Notes: a model not told the origin generated them from the sequence alone. A stretch of DNA of 7,544 nt from Salinisphaera sp. UBA6602 (GCA_002433465.1 DJIE01000119.1:1-7544); one strand, 5' to 3'. Positions 1 through 7,177 are shown, numbered from the stretch's first letter. Numbers and translations: made by a program.

Positions 1-2898
1 CAGCAGGTCATGCCGCATGCGCTGAACAAGCTCAAGCATTACACCGACGAGACGCCTCTCTTCTCCCGCTTCCAGGTCGAGTCGCAGATCGAGAGCGCAT
101 TCGAGCGGGAAGTCACCCTGCCCTCCGGCGGCTCGATCGTGATCGACCACACCGAAGCCATGACCTCGGTCGATATCAACTCCGCACGTGCGACCAAGGG
201 CGGCGGCATCGAGGAAACGGCCTTCAACACCAACCTGGAAGCCGCCGAGGAAGTGGCCCGCCAGCTGCGTATCCGCGATCTGGGCGGCCTGGTGGTGATC
301 GACTTCATCGACATGGAAAGCAACAAGAACCAGCGCGAGGTGGAGAACCGCCTCAAGCAGGCAGCCAAGGCTGACCGCGCGCGGGTTCAGATCGGGCGCA
401 TCTCGCGCTTTGGCCTGCTCGAAATGTCGCGCCAGCGGCTCAAGCCGTCACTGTCGGAATACTCCTCCCAGGCCTGCCCGCGCTGCCTCGGCCGTGGCTC
501 GATTCGCAGCGTGGAATCGCTGTCGCTGTCGATTCTGCGCCTGCTCGAGGAAGAAGCCATGAAACCCTCCACCGGGCGGGTGATCGTGCAGCTGCCGATC
601 GCCGTGGCCAGCTTCCTGCTCAACGAAAAACGCGACGATATCGCAGGCGTGGAAAAACGCTCCAGCACCCAGGTCACGCTGGTGCCGAACCACACGCTGG
701 AAACCCCGCACTACGAAATCAAGCGCGTGCGTGGCGACCAGCTTTCCGAAGACGCCAACGACGCGACCAGCTACCGCCTCGATACCCACGTGGAGATCGA
801 AAAACCGGTGGAGCCGAACCATGGCGCCGCCACCACCACCCGGGAAGAGCCAGCGGTCAAGCGCGTGGCGCGGCCGGATGCACCAGTGATCGAGCGCAAG
901 AGCGCGCCGGCCGAGGCCCCCGCGGCCGCGCCGACCGTCAGCATGACGCCCTGGCAGCAGCTCTGGGATGCCCTGCGACGTATATTCGCCGGCGATGCCA
1001 GCCCCCAGACCACGGCTGCGGCCACCGCCGCTGCCAGCACCGCCAAGGCAAAAACGAGCGAAACCGCGGATACCTCCGGCGATAACAACGACAGCAGCGA
1101 AGGCGCGCGCAAGACCAAGCCCCGTCGCGGCAACCGCTCGAACGACGATGGGCAGAGCGATAGCGACAGCGGCAAGGACAACCAGAGCAGCGGCAACAAG
1201 CGCTCGCGCCGCGGTGGCCGCAATCGGCGCAACAACCGCAGCGACAACGACAGCGGTGATAAGGACAATTCCGCGTCCAAAACCAACAACGCCGGCAAGA
1301 AAGACGACAGCGACAACAAGCGCGGCGACGGCGATCGCAACAAGCCGAAGGACAAGAAGCAGGCGGCGTCGCAGGACAATGCGAATGCCCGTAACGACGG
1401 CACGAAGAACGACGACGCGTCCAGGAAGGACAAGTCCTCGTCAACCCAGGACAGCAGCCAACAAAGCAAGGGCCAAAGCAACCGCCACAGTAACGGCCAG
1501 AACAAGGACGACAACGACGCCGATAGCAAGTCGCCGGCAGCGCAGACGTCGAACGAGTCGAACGCCGACGATACGACCAAGCCCGCGCAAGCCGCTCAGG
1601 CCACAGACGGTAACGGCAGCGACAGCGGCGACAGCTCGAACAGCGACGCCAATAACGAAGGCGGCGGTGCACGTCGGCGGCGGCGGCGTGGCGGTCGCGG
1701 GCGTCGCGGCGGGCGCAATCGCAACAAGACGGCCAACGACGGCCAGAACGAGTCGGAATCCTCGGGCGACGCCCAGGCCGATTCGGATAGCGCCGCGCAG
1801 TCAGACGCCGGCTCGAACGAAGCGCAGTCGGTCGCAGCGCAAGACGAAAACAAGCCGGCGACCCCCGTGCCGGCGGACGACGCATCCCTGAACGCCGACA
1901 AGCCGGATAGCGGCGACGCCGACAAGGCCGGCCAGCCGGACACGAATGCGGCCGACGCGGAATCGGGCCAGGCCACCGACGCCGAGCGCGCGCATGCGCC
2001 GGCTGCCGAACCCAGCGCCGAGAAACAGACCGAGGCCTCGAAGCCACTGAAGGCCCCGGCGCCGGAAGACGACCAGCCGTGGTCTGCGGTAACGGCCAGC
2101 GATAATGCCAAGGCGGCATCGCAGCACAAGCCGGCCCAGGCCGAATCCGAACTGAGCTCGGTGGAAATCCGCGAACAGGCTGCCAGCGATCGCGCAGACG
2201 AAGCATCGACGGCCGACGCCAAGGGCGACACGCATACGGACAAGTCCGACGCGACAGAACAGCCCGCCGCCGCGCAAACGCCGGTCGCCTCATCAGAACC
2301 GGCAAACGCAAAAGAGCCCGAAGCTGAAAGCAGCGACGAGACCGTTGGCAACCCGGCTACACCGACTGCGGACGCCGAAAAGCCGGCTCAAACCGCGAGC
2401 GACAACGAAGAACCCGCGCCCAAGCCGAAGCGCAAACGAAGCCGCAAACCGGCCAAGAAAGCCGCGCCCAGCGAGGGCGAAGCAAGCGCGAACGCCGAGC
2501 CGGAAGCCAAGACGAAGACTGCGGCCGAAACCGAAACCGAAACCGACGATAGCGAAAGCTCGGCCGGCAAACTCGAGCAAGTCGAGACGCAAACCGGTGA
2601 CGCGAAGCGTCAGGCCGATATCGAGGACACGTCGGTAGCGGCGAGCGAAACGACTGCCGAAGCCGTTTCCGAATCGGCAGAACCTTCCGAAGCAGCCGAG
2701 CCGGCGGACTCAGCCGAGACAGACGACATCCCCGTCGCCCAGGCGCGGGCCAGCGTCGAGGAGGTGGTTGCCGACAGCGACGAAACCCCGTCCGAATCGG
2801 AGAAAGCCCTCGATCAGGTCGAGACCCGGGCCGATACGTCGGACAGCTCGGAAACCTCGGACGAGGACAAACCGCAAAGCAAGTCGTCGGCGTCCTGA
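1..2898 (+). CDS. rne: Ribonuclease E, C-terminal part (5' end outside window)
   Basis: Endoribonuclease that starts mRNA decay, processes rRNA and tRNA precursors and scaffolds the RNA degradosome at the inner membrane. The frame is open from base 1; residues here are counted from the Met codon at 10, which is internal. Residues 1-243 closely match the end of the E. coli catalytic domain. The two metal-binding aspartates (E. coli D303 and D346) are D55 in SVDINSAR and D98 in VVIDFIDM, and the zinc-link motif CPRC is at 156-159. By alignment from memory, about 248 residues are missing upstream, so the protein would be near 1,210 residues against 1,061 in E. coli. Residues 244-962 are a low-complexity, presumably disordered tail. 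In order it has a linker, an amphipathic helix (312-328), an Arg/Lys/Asn/Asp/Ser-rich region ending in an Arg block (555-571), an acidic Ala/Glu/Asp/Pro region, a second basic cluster (805-817) and an acidic end. The C-terminal PNPase-binding segment of E. coli is not recognisable. Stop TGA at 2896-2898, followed by a terminator. Identity is certain; tail functions are inferred. Confidence 0.97.
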   Translation, partial: QQVMPHALNKLKHYTDETPLFSRFQVESQIESAFEREVTLPSGGSIVIDHTEAMTSVDINSARATKGGGIEETAFNTNLEAAEEVARQLRIRDLGGLVVIDFIDMESNKNQREVENRLKQAAKADRARVQIGRISRFGLLEMSRQRLKPSLSEYSSQACPRCLGRGSIRSVESLSLSILRLLEEEAMKPSTGRVIVQLPIAVASFLLNEKRDDIAGVEKRSSTQVTLVPNHTLETPHYEIKRVRGDQLSEDANDATSYRLDTHVEIEKPVEPNHGAATTTREEPAVKRVARPDAPVIERKSAPAEAPAAAPTVSMTPWQQLWDALRRIFAGDASPQTTAAATAAASTAKAKTSETADTSGDNNDSSEGARKTKPRRGNRSNDDGQSDSDSGKDNQSSGNKRSRRGGRNRRNNRSDNDSGDKDNSASKTNNAGKKDDSDNKRGDGDRNKPKDKKQAASQDNANARNDGTKNDDASRKDKSSSTQDSSQQSKGQSNRHSNGQNKDDNDADSKSPAAQTSNESNADDTTKPAQAAQATDGNGSDSGDSSNSDANNEGGGARRRRRRGGRGRRGGRNRNKTANDGQNESESSGDAQADSDSAAQSDAGSNEAQSVAAQDENKPATPVPADDASLNADKPDSGDADKAGQPDTNAADAESGQATDAERAHAPAAEPSAEKQTEASKPLKAPAPEDDQPWSAVTASDNAKAASQHKPAQAESELSSVEIREQAASDRADEASTADAKGDTHTDKSDATEQPAAAQTPVASSEPANAKEPEAESSDETVGNPATPTADAEKPAQTASDNEEPAPKPKRKRSRKPAKKAAPSEGEASANAEPEAKTKTAAETETETDDSESSAGKLEQVETQTGDAKRQADIEDTSVAASETTAEAVSESAEPSEAAEPADSAETDDIPVAQARASVEEVVADSDETPSESEKALDQVETRADTSDSSETSDEDKPQSKSSAS
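943..993 (+). other. Membrane-targeting-like amphipathic helix within RNase E tail
   Basis: Encodes [17 protein letters not shown] (local residues 312-328), the only clearly hydrophobic stretch in the RNase E tail. Trp, Leu, Ile and Phe recur with helical spacing and are interleaved with Arg and Asp. The position (just after the catalytic domain and linker) and pattern ([10 protein letters not shown] compared with FGALKALFSG) resemble the E. coli RNase E segment A that attaches the enzyme to the inner membrane. The membrane role is inferred from that resemblance. Confidence 0.7.
1672..1722 (+). other. Arginine/glycine block in RNase E tail (putative RNA-binding region)
   Basis: Local residues 555-571 contain six consecutive Arg followed by GG, R, G, RR, GG and RNR, an RGG-like stretch. 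The codons are mixed CGT, CGG, CGC and CGG runs. It follows smaller basic patches around residues 368-376 and 397-410 in the same tail. Arg-rich segments in RNase E tails bind RNA and DEAD-box helicase in known degradosomes; that role is inferred here by composition and position only. Confidence 0.55.
2527..2544 (+). repeat. GAAACC hexanucleotide x3 inside rne
   Basis: Three perfect tandem copies of GAAACC in frame, encoding Glu-Thr three times (local residues 840-845). It is a very short microsatellite in the acidic part of the RNase E tail; gain or loss of a unit would keep the frame. Confidence 0.6.
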
Positions 2899-2915
2899 TC
2901 GACTGACGCAGGCGC

Positions 2916-2954
2916 AAAAAAGGCCCGGCCCCGTGATGGGGTCGGGCCTTTTTT
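2916..2954. terminator. Bidirectional intrinsic terminator between rne and the convergent LPS operon
   Basis: An 11-bp GC-rich stem (2922-2932 with 2938-2948, loop GTGAT) is flanked by A6 on the left (2916-2921) and T6 on the right (2949-2954). Read on the plus strand it has one G-U wobble (2928/2942) and ends rne 24 nt after its stop. Read on the minus strand the same position becomes an A-C mismatch, but the stem is otherwise intact and a U6 tract follows, so it can also end the phosphatase-distal end of the opposing operon, 62 nt after that stop codon. This arrangement is typical of convergent genes. Confidence 0.92.
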
Positions 2955-3016
2955 GTGTACAGCGCCCTGCGGCGTATGGGTATTCGGACCGCGTGCGAAC
3001 GGACCAGCCGGGATGG

Positions 3017-3517
3017 CTACTCGAGGTCTGGCCAGCGTTGGCGGATATCTTCAAGCAGGCCGGTCGAGGCGTCTTCGATCATATCCAGCACCAGCTCGAA
3101 GCCACGCTCGCCGCCGAAATACGGGTCCGGCACGCTCTGGTCCCGGTAGGCGCTGCTGTAGCGCATGAACAGCGACGGCTCGGCGCGCGCGCCTTCCGTG
3201 GTCTGATACAGCGCCTGCAGCGAGGCCAGGTTATCCGCGTCCATGGCCAGAACATAGTCGAAATACCGCAAATCCTCGGCGGTGACCTGCTGGGCCCGCA
3301 GGTCGTCGATATCGATCTGGCGGCCACGTGCCGCATGGGCCGCGCGCCGATCCGGCGGTTTGCCGATATGCCAGTCGCCGGTGCCCGACGAAGCAATCTC
3401 GATACGATCGGCCAGGCCGGCCTCGTTCACCCTGTGCCGAAACAAGCCATGCGCGGTGGGCGAACGACAGATATTGCCCAGGCACACGAACATCACGCGA
3501 ACAGTCGCTTCAGTCAT
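3017..3517 (-). CDS. Low-molecular-weight protein-tyrosine phosphatase
   Basis: Predicted cytoplasmic 166-residue phosphatase of the LMW-PTP/arsenate-reductase-like fold, hydrolysing phosphotyrosine through a cysteinyl-phosphate intermediate. The CX5R P-loop is VCLGNICRSPT near the N-terminus (nucleophile C12, R18), a family-typical TGDWHIGKPPDRR segment lies at 46-58, and the general-acid aspartate is D131 in the DPYFGG loop. The length is normal for the family. The ATG start at 3517 is preceded by GGAG with 7-nt spacing (3525-3528) and lies inside the end of kdsB, overlapping it by 8 nt, so translation is probably coupled. In Pseudomonas the equivalent place beside kdsB holds a similar gene, called ptpA. 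The Wzb/Etp members of this family dephosphorylate tyrosine kinases that control capsule and exopolysaccharide export. No cognate BY-kinase gene lies in this window, so the substrate is unknown. Pure arsenate reductase is less likely because the DPYFGG acid loop and P-loop are the phosphatase type. Confidence 0.92.
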   Translation of the reverse strand: MTEATVRVMFVCLGNICRSPTAHGLFRHRVNEAGLADRIEIASSGTGDWHIGKPPDRRAAHAARGRQIDIDDLRAQQVTAEDLRYFDYVLAMDADNLASLQALYQTTEGARAEPSLFMRYSSAYRDQSVPDPYFGGERGFELVLDMIEDASTGLLEDIRQRWPDLE

Positions 3518-4280
3518 TATCTCTCTCCGCAGAATGCCCGCCCGCCATCAGCGCCTCGACCAGCGCGATGTCGTCGGGCGTATCGACGCCCGGCCCCGGC
3601 ACGGTACGCGCCTCGACCAGAGCGATCGGCAGGTTCAATTCGAAGGCACGCAGCTGCTCCAGCGACTCGATCCGCTCCAGGGCGCCGGGCGGCGCGGCCG
3701 AAAACCGTTTCAGCGCGCCGGCGTGATAGGCATAGATGCCGAGATGGCGAAATGCGCACGCTTCGAACTCGGTATTGCTGCTGTCGCGATGAAAGGGGAT
3801 CGGCGCCCGGCTGAAATACAATGCCCGCCCCGCAGGCGTTGCGACTACCTTGACGATATTGGGGTTGTTGAAGGCGTCGGCATCGCGAATCGGCGTGCAG
3901 GCCGTGGCCATGGCGGCCTCGGTATCGCTGTCCAGGGCTGTGGCGACCTGGTCGATCAGCGCCGGCGGCATAAGCGGCTCGTCGGCCTGTACATTGACCA
4001 CGATCGTATCGTCTGCCCAGCCGCGCTGGGCGGCCACTTCGGCAATACGGTCGGTGCCACAACTATGATCTGCACGCGTCATGCACGCAGTCACGCCGGC
4101 CACGCGCGCAGCTTCGGCCACAGCCTCGCTGTCGGTAGCCACGATCACCTCTGTCGCACCGCTGGCACGCGCCGCGCGGCAGACATGCGCCAGCATCGGC
4201 TCGCCCGCGATGGCGTGCAGCACTTTGTTGGGCAGACGCGTGCTGGCCAACCGTGCAGGGATGATAACGACGAAGTCCAT
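3510..4280 (-). CDS. kdsB: 3-deoxy-manno-octulosonate cytidylyltransferase (CMP-Kdo synthetase)
   Basis: Cytoplasmic enzyme that activates Kdo with CTP, giving CMP-Kdo and pyrophosphate. CMP-Kdo is the donor used by WaaA to add Kdo to lipid IVA. The product has 256 residues (E. coli 248). The N-terminal nucleotide-binding signature is IIPARLASTRLPNK (6-19). The substrate-site motif DHSCGTDRIAEV is at 71-82, the metal-site motif VNVQADEP is at 95-102 (D100), the ESLEQLRAFE segment is at 205-214, and the second metal aspartate is in GVDTPDD (D233). Two signature positions differ from the sequences I recall: Cys74 where Ser is usual (SGT) and Ala99 where Gly is usual (QGDEP). The catalytic residues remain, so the enzyme should be active. 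The ATG at 4280 has a strong AAGGAG four bases upstream. The gene starts 27 nt after lpxK and overlaps the phosphatase gene by 8 nt, consistent with one operon. Confidence 0.97.
   Translation of the reverse strand: MDFVVIIPARLASTRLPNKVLHAIAGEPMLAHVCRAARASGATEVIVATDSEAVAEAARVAGVTACMTRADHSCGTDRIAEVAAQRGWADDTIVVNVQADEPLMPPALIDQVATALDSDTEAAMATACTPIRDADAFNNPNIVKVVATPAGRALYFSRAPIPFHRDSSNTEFEACAFRHLGIYAYHAGALKRFSAAPPGALERIESLEQLRAFELNLPIALVEARTVPGPGVDTPDDIALVEALMAGGHSAERDND
3525..3528 (-). promoter_or_regulatory. Shine-Dalgarno of the phosphatase gene inside kdsB
   Basis: GGAG (minus strand) lies 7 nt before the ATG at 3517 and within the last codons of kdsB. It supports this start and translation coupled to, or reinitiated after, kdsB. 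Confidence 0.7.
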
Positions 4281-4284
4281 GGCG

Positions 4285-4293
4285 CTCCTTTTT
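4285..4293 (-). promoter_or_regulatory. Strong Shine-Dalgarno of kdsB
   Basis: AAAAAGGAG on the minus strand, 4 nt before the kdsB ATG, in the 27-nt lpxK-kdsB gap. It is the best ribosome binding site in the cluster and fixes the kdsB start. Confidence 0.75.
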
Positions 4294-4307
4294 GCGTTGC
4301 GATTGGC

Positions 4308-5294
4308 TCAGGCGGCCCGGCAGGTGCCCAGCAGGCGGTCGAGCAAGGCGTCGATACGGGCGTCGCAACCCGCGCTGAACGCCACGCGTACCGGCACCTG
4401 CCAGCAGCGCGCGGTGTTTGCAAAGCCGCGACACTTGACTGCGTCCTTGCCGGTCATCAGCAGTGGCCAGTCGTCCGTAAAGTCGAGATCCTGTGCCCGA
4501 TAACGATAATGGTCCGGCATCGGGTGTTCGATCACGTCCAGCCCTAGCCCACGCAGCATGTCGAAAAAACGATGTGGATCGCCAATGCCGGCGATGGCAT
4601 GAACGGGCATGCCGACAAACTGGGCCAGCTCACGGCTTCTGCCCTGCCCGTCGATCGACATCGCCGCACCGGGTACGAGCCAGAAATCCGCGTCCGCTCC
4701 ATGCACGAGTGATAGATCCACCGTGTCCAAGCGTGACCGCGGCTCTCGCAGCGGGCCGGCAGGCAGTAAAGCCCCGTTGCCCAGGCCGCGGCGTGCGTCG
4801 GTCACGGCAATCTCGGCGTCGCGTCGCAGCGCGTAGTGCTGCAGGCCGTCGTCGGCGATCACCACATCCACGCCCAGCCCCACGAGCCGTCGGGCGCCGC
4901 GCGGACGGCGCGGGTCCACCACCACGCGGGCGCCGGATTGCAGCGCCATCATCAAGGGTTCGTCACCGACTTCACGCGCGTCACTCTCGGGCCCGACGTC
5001 GAGTGGATAAGCCTCAGCCTGACCGCGGTAACCCCGCGAGACGACCCCCACCCGCAGGCCGCGTTGCTGCAGCTTTTCAATCAGGGCCAGCGTGAGCGGT
5101 GTCTTGCCGCTGCCGCCGACGGTGATATTGCCGACCACCAGCACCGGCACGCCGACGGCCTCACTGCGCAGCCAGCCGAGGCGGTAGAGTCGCCGCCGTA
5201 TCCAGACCACGCCGGCGAATAACGCGGCCAGCGGACGCAGAAGCATCCAGCCCCGCCCTTGGCCATACCAGCTGCGTTCCAACGCCGCGCGCAT
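4308..5294 (-). CDS. lpxK: Tetraacyldisaccharide 4'-kinase
   Basis: Inner-membrane-associated kinase that transfers the ATP gamma-phosphate to the 4' position of the tetraacyldisaccharide 1-phosphate, forming lipid IVA, the sixth step of the Raetz lipid A pathway. The product has 328 residues, the same as E. coli. An N-terminal hydrophobic segment (about 15-32) followed by Arg-rich WIRRRLYRLGW fits the membrane anchor. The Walker A loop GNITVGGSGKTP is at 55-66, SRGYRG at 86-91, GDEP at 110-113, and DDGLQHYALRRD at 148-159. NGALLPAGPLREP is at 173-185, AGIGDPHRFF at 235-244, DHYRY at 261-265 and MTGKDAVKC at 280-288. All are hallmark LpxK segments. The ATG at 5294 is the first possible start after an in-frame TAG and matches the family N-terminus. 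Its nearest GGAG is 13 nt upstream, which is long, so initiation may be modest or coupled to msbA. It lies 61 nt after msbA and 27 nt before kdsB. Confidence 0.97.
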   Translation of the reverse strand: MRAALERSWYGQGRGWMLLRPLAALFAGVVWIRRRLYRLGWLRSEAVGVPVLVVGNITVGGSGKTPLTLALIEKLQQRGLRVGVVSRGYRGQAEAYPLDVGPESDAREVGDEPLMMALQSGARVVVDPRRPRGARRLVGLGVDVVIADDGLQHYALRRDAEIAVTDARRGLGNGALLPAGPLREPRSRLDTVDLSLVHGADADFWLVPGAAMSIDGQGRSRELAQFVGMPVHAIAGIGDPHRFFDMLRGLGLDVIEHPMPDHYRYRAQDLDFTDDWPLLMTGKDAVKCRGFANTARCWQVPVRVAFSAGCDARIDALLDRLLGTCRAA

Positions 5295-5355
5295 GAGATC
5301 GCGCTAGCTCCGGCGTGCCGGGCACGCAATCATGTGTCGCGAACCGCGCACAGGC

Positions 5356-7119
5356 TCAATCGGGCCGCGCGAACTGGATATCGTGCAGACCGCGATAATG
5401 CCCGCCGATCTGCATCAGTTCGCTATGGGTGCCCTTTTCTACCAGGGCGCCGTCATGCATCACCACGATCAGATCGGCATCCTGGATCGTCGACAGACGA
5501 TGGGCGATGACCAGCGTCGTACGATCCCGCATGAGCACGTCCAGCCCTTTCTGGATGGCCTTTTCGGATTCGGTATCCAGCGCCGAGGTCGCTTCGTCCA
5601 GAATCAGGATCGGCGAGTCCTTGAGCAGTGCCCGCGCGATGGCGATACGCTGGCGCTGACCGCCCGAAAGCATGATGCCGTTCTGGCCCACGAGGGTGTC
5701 GTAGCCGTTGGGCAGCGACTGGATGAACTCGTCCGCATAGGCACGCCGGGCGGCATCCATCACCGCCTCGCGGTCGGCATTGCCGAGCACACCGTAGGCG
5801 ATATTGCCGGCCACGGTATCGTTGAAAAGAATGACGTTCTGATCGACCAGGCTGATCTGCTGGCGCAGATCGCGCAGGCGATATTCGGTCAGATCGTGGC
5901 CGTCCAGCTTGATATGGCCCTGGCCGTATTCATAGAAGCGCGGCAGCAGCGACAACAGCGTGGACTTACCGCTGCCGGAACGACCCACGAACGCGACCGT
6001 CTGCCCCGGCTTCACCTCGAAGCTGATCTCTCGAAGCACATCGGTTTCGGTACGCGGATAGCGAAACCAGAGGTTGCTGACTTCGATATGCCCACTCGCC
6101 CGCTCGATCGTCAGGGTGCCCTGATCGTTCTCGCCCGGCTCATCGATAAGCTCGAAAATGGCGCCGGCCGCCGCCATGCCGGCCTGAATGGTGGCGTTGA
6201 CGCTGGTGAGCCGTTTGATGGGGCCCATCATGGCCATCATCGCGCCGAAGAAAGCGGCCAGATCGCCCGGCGACATGATGCCACCACCGGTATCGCGTAC
6301 CGCCACCGATACCACGAACGCCACCGCAAAGGCCGCGATCAGCTGGATCACCGGTACGCTGGCTGCGCTGGTCGTGGCCTTGCGCATCGACATGCGGCGG
6401 TTGCGCTCGTTAATACGGTCGAAGCTCCGGGTTTCGCGCTCTTCACCGCCGAAGACCTTGACCACGCGCTGGCCGGTCAGCACTTCTTCGCTGACGTGGG
6501 TGATGTCGCTCATCGACTGCTGGATACTGACGCTATAGCGGCGAAACCGCTTCGACACATGGCTGATGATGATGGCGATCAGCGGCCCGATGACCAACGT
6601 AATCAGCGCCAGCGACCAGTTGATCCAGAACATCAGGAAGGTGAAGCCCACGATCCGCAGCGTGTCCTGGATCATGATAGTGATCGCGCTGGTGGCAGCG
6701 CCCGAGATCTGGCCGGTGTAGAAGGTCAGTTTCGCGGTGGTCTTGCCAGTCGAGTTGGCGTCGAAGAAGCTGGACGGCAGGCGCAGAAACTGCGCGAAGA
6801 TATCGCTGCGCACGTTGTAGATGACGCGGTTGGCCACCCAGGACATGCCATAGCTCGAACAAAAGCCGAAGGCCCCGCGAAACAGGAACAGCACCAGCAT
6901 GAACGCCGGAATCCAGCGGATCATCCACGGATCGCGATCGACGATACTGCCGTCGAGCAGCGGCTTGAGGATATAGATCAACGCCGTATCCGCGGCCGCA
7001 TAACCGGCCATGCCGACGGCGGCGATCCCGAGCCACTTCTTGTGCCGCCACGTATAGCGCAGCAAACGCGGGTAAATCTCGCCGATCGGCATGCTTGTTT
7101 CGAATTGCTGTCGCGCCAA
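5356..7119 (-). CDS. msbA: Lipid A export ABC transporter/permease MsbA
   Basis: Inner-membrane ABC half-transporter (homodimer) that flips core-lipid A from the cytoplasmic to the periplasmic leaflet using ATP. The product is 587 residues (E. coli 582). About six membrane segments lie within residues 30-302 (roughly 30-52, 68-90, 142-165, 167-187, 253-275 and 283-302), followed by the nucleotide-binding domain. That domain has Walker A GRSGSGKST (379-387), Q-loop glutamine in LVDQNVILFNDTV (Q427), signature LSGGQRQRIAIARAL (484-498), Walker B ILILDE with catalytic E509, D-loop SALD and switch histidine H540 in IAHRLST. The NVILFNDTV and SPILILDEATSALDTESE stretches are very like E. coli MsbA, which separates it from generic ABC exporters. 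The start is uncertain: the listed start is TTG at 7119, just after an in-frame TAG and with a weak AGG about 9 nt upstream. An ATG at 7092 would give 578 residues but has no clear Shine-Dalgarno. It is followed by lpxK after 61 nt, as in E. coli. Confidence 0.95.
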   Translation of the reverse strand: MARQQFETSMPIGEIYPRLLRYTWRHKKWLGIAAVGMAGYAAADTALIYILKPLLDGSIVDRDPWMIRWIPAFMLVLFLFRGAFGFCSSYGMSWVANRVIYNVRSDIFAQFLRLPSSFFDANSTGKTTAKLTFYTGQISGAATSAITIMIQDTLRIVGFTFLMFWINWSLALITLVIGPLIAIIISHVSKRFRRYSVSIQQSMSDITHVSEEVLTGQRVVKVFGGEERETRSFDRINERNRRMSMRKATTSAASVPVIQLIAAFAVAFVVSVAVRDTGGGIMSPGDLAAFFGAMMAMMGPIKRLTSVNATIQAGMAAAGAIFELIDEPGENDQGTLTIERASGHIEVSNLWFRYPRTETDVLREISFEVKPGQTVAFVGRSGSGKSTLLSLLPRFYEYGQGHIKLDGHDLTEYRLRDLRQQISLVDQNVILFNDTVAGNIAYGVLGNADREAVMDAARRAYADEFIQSLPNGYDTLVGQNGIMLSGGQRQRIAIARALLKDSPILILDEATSALDTESEKAIQKGLDVLMRDRTTLVIAHRLSTIQDADLIVVMHDGALVEKGTHSELMQIGGHYRGLHDIQFARPD

Positions 7120-7143
7120 GATGAGGGCCTATACGTGAAAGTG

Positions 7144-7169
7144 AAAAACCCGACGCCACCGGCGCCGGG
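7144..7169 (-). terminator. Intrinsic-terminator-like hairpin between exbD and msbA
   Basis: On the minus strand, downstream of the exbD stop, a 9-bp GC-rich stem (7161-7169 with 7149-7157, one G-U wobble, 3-nt loop GGT) is followed immediately by five U (7148-7144). It lies 9 nt after the exbD stop and 25 nt before the TTG start of msbA. It looks like a rho-independent terminator, perhaps partial because the U tract is short. It could end exbB/exbD transcription or lower readthrough into msbA-lpxK-kdsB. I could not identify a convincing separate msbA promoter in the remaining 24 nt. Confidence 0.65.
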
Positions 7170-7177
7170 CCATATTG

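Noticed and set aside
1672..1722. GC-rich CGG run considered as a structured RNA or repeat element
   Set aside because: It is explained by consecutive Arg and Gly codons of the RNase E tail; no inverted repeat partner or mobile-element boundary is visible.
938..2311. Long open frames on the minus strand opposite the rne tail (for example 771-1580, 938-2311, 1596-2351)
   Set aside because: They mirror the repetitive GAC/AGC/GCC codons of the RNase E tail, giving Ser/Leu- or Arg/Cys-rich nonsense with no domain; the plus-strand frame is continuous with the RNase E catalytic core.
2768..4547. Plus-strand open frames across 2768-3814 and 3282-4547
   Set aside because: They cross the rne terminator or lie opposite the phosphatase and kdsB genes, have no family resemblance, and have no ribosome binding site that I can see.
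7123..7150. Possible -10-like TATAGG before msbA
   Set aside because: No matching -35 element occurs at 16-18 nt, and transcription would begin almost at the TTG; not enough to call a promoter.
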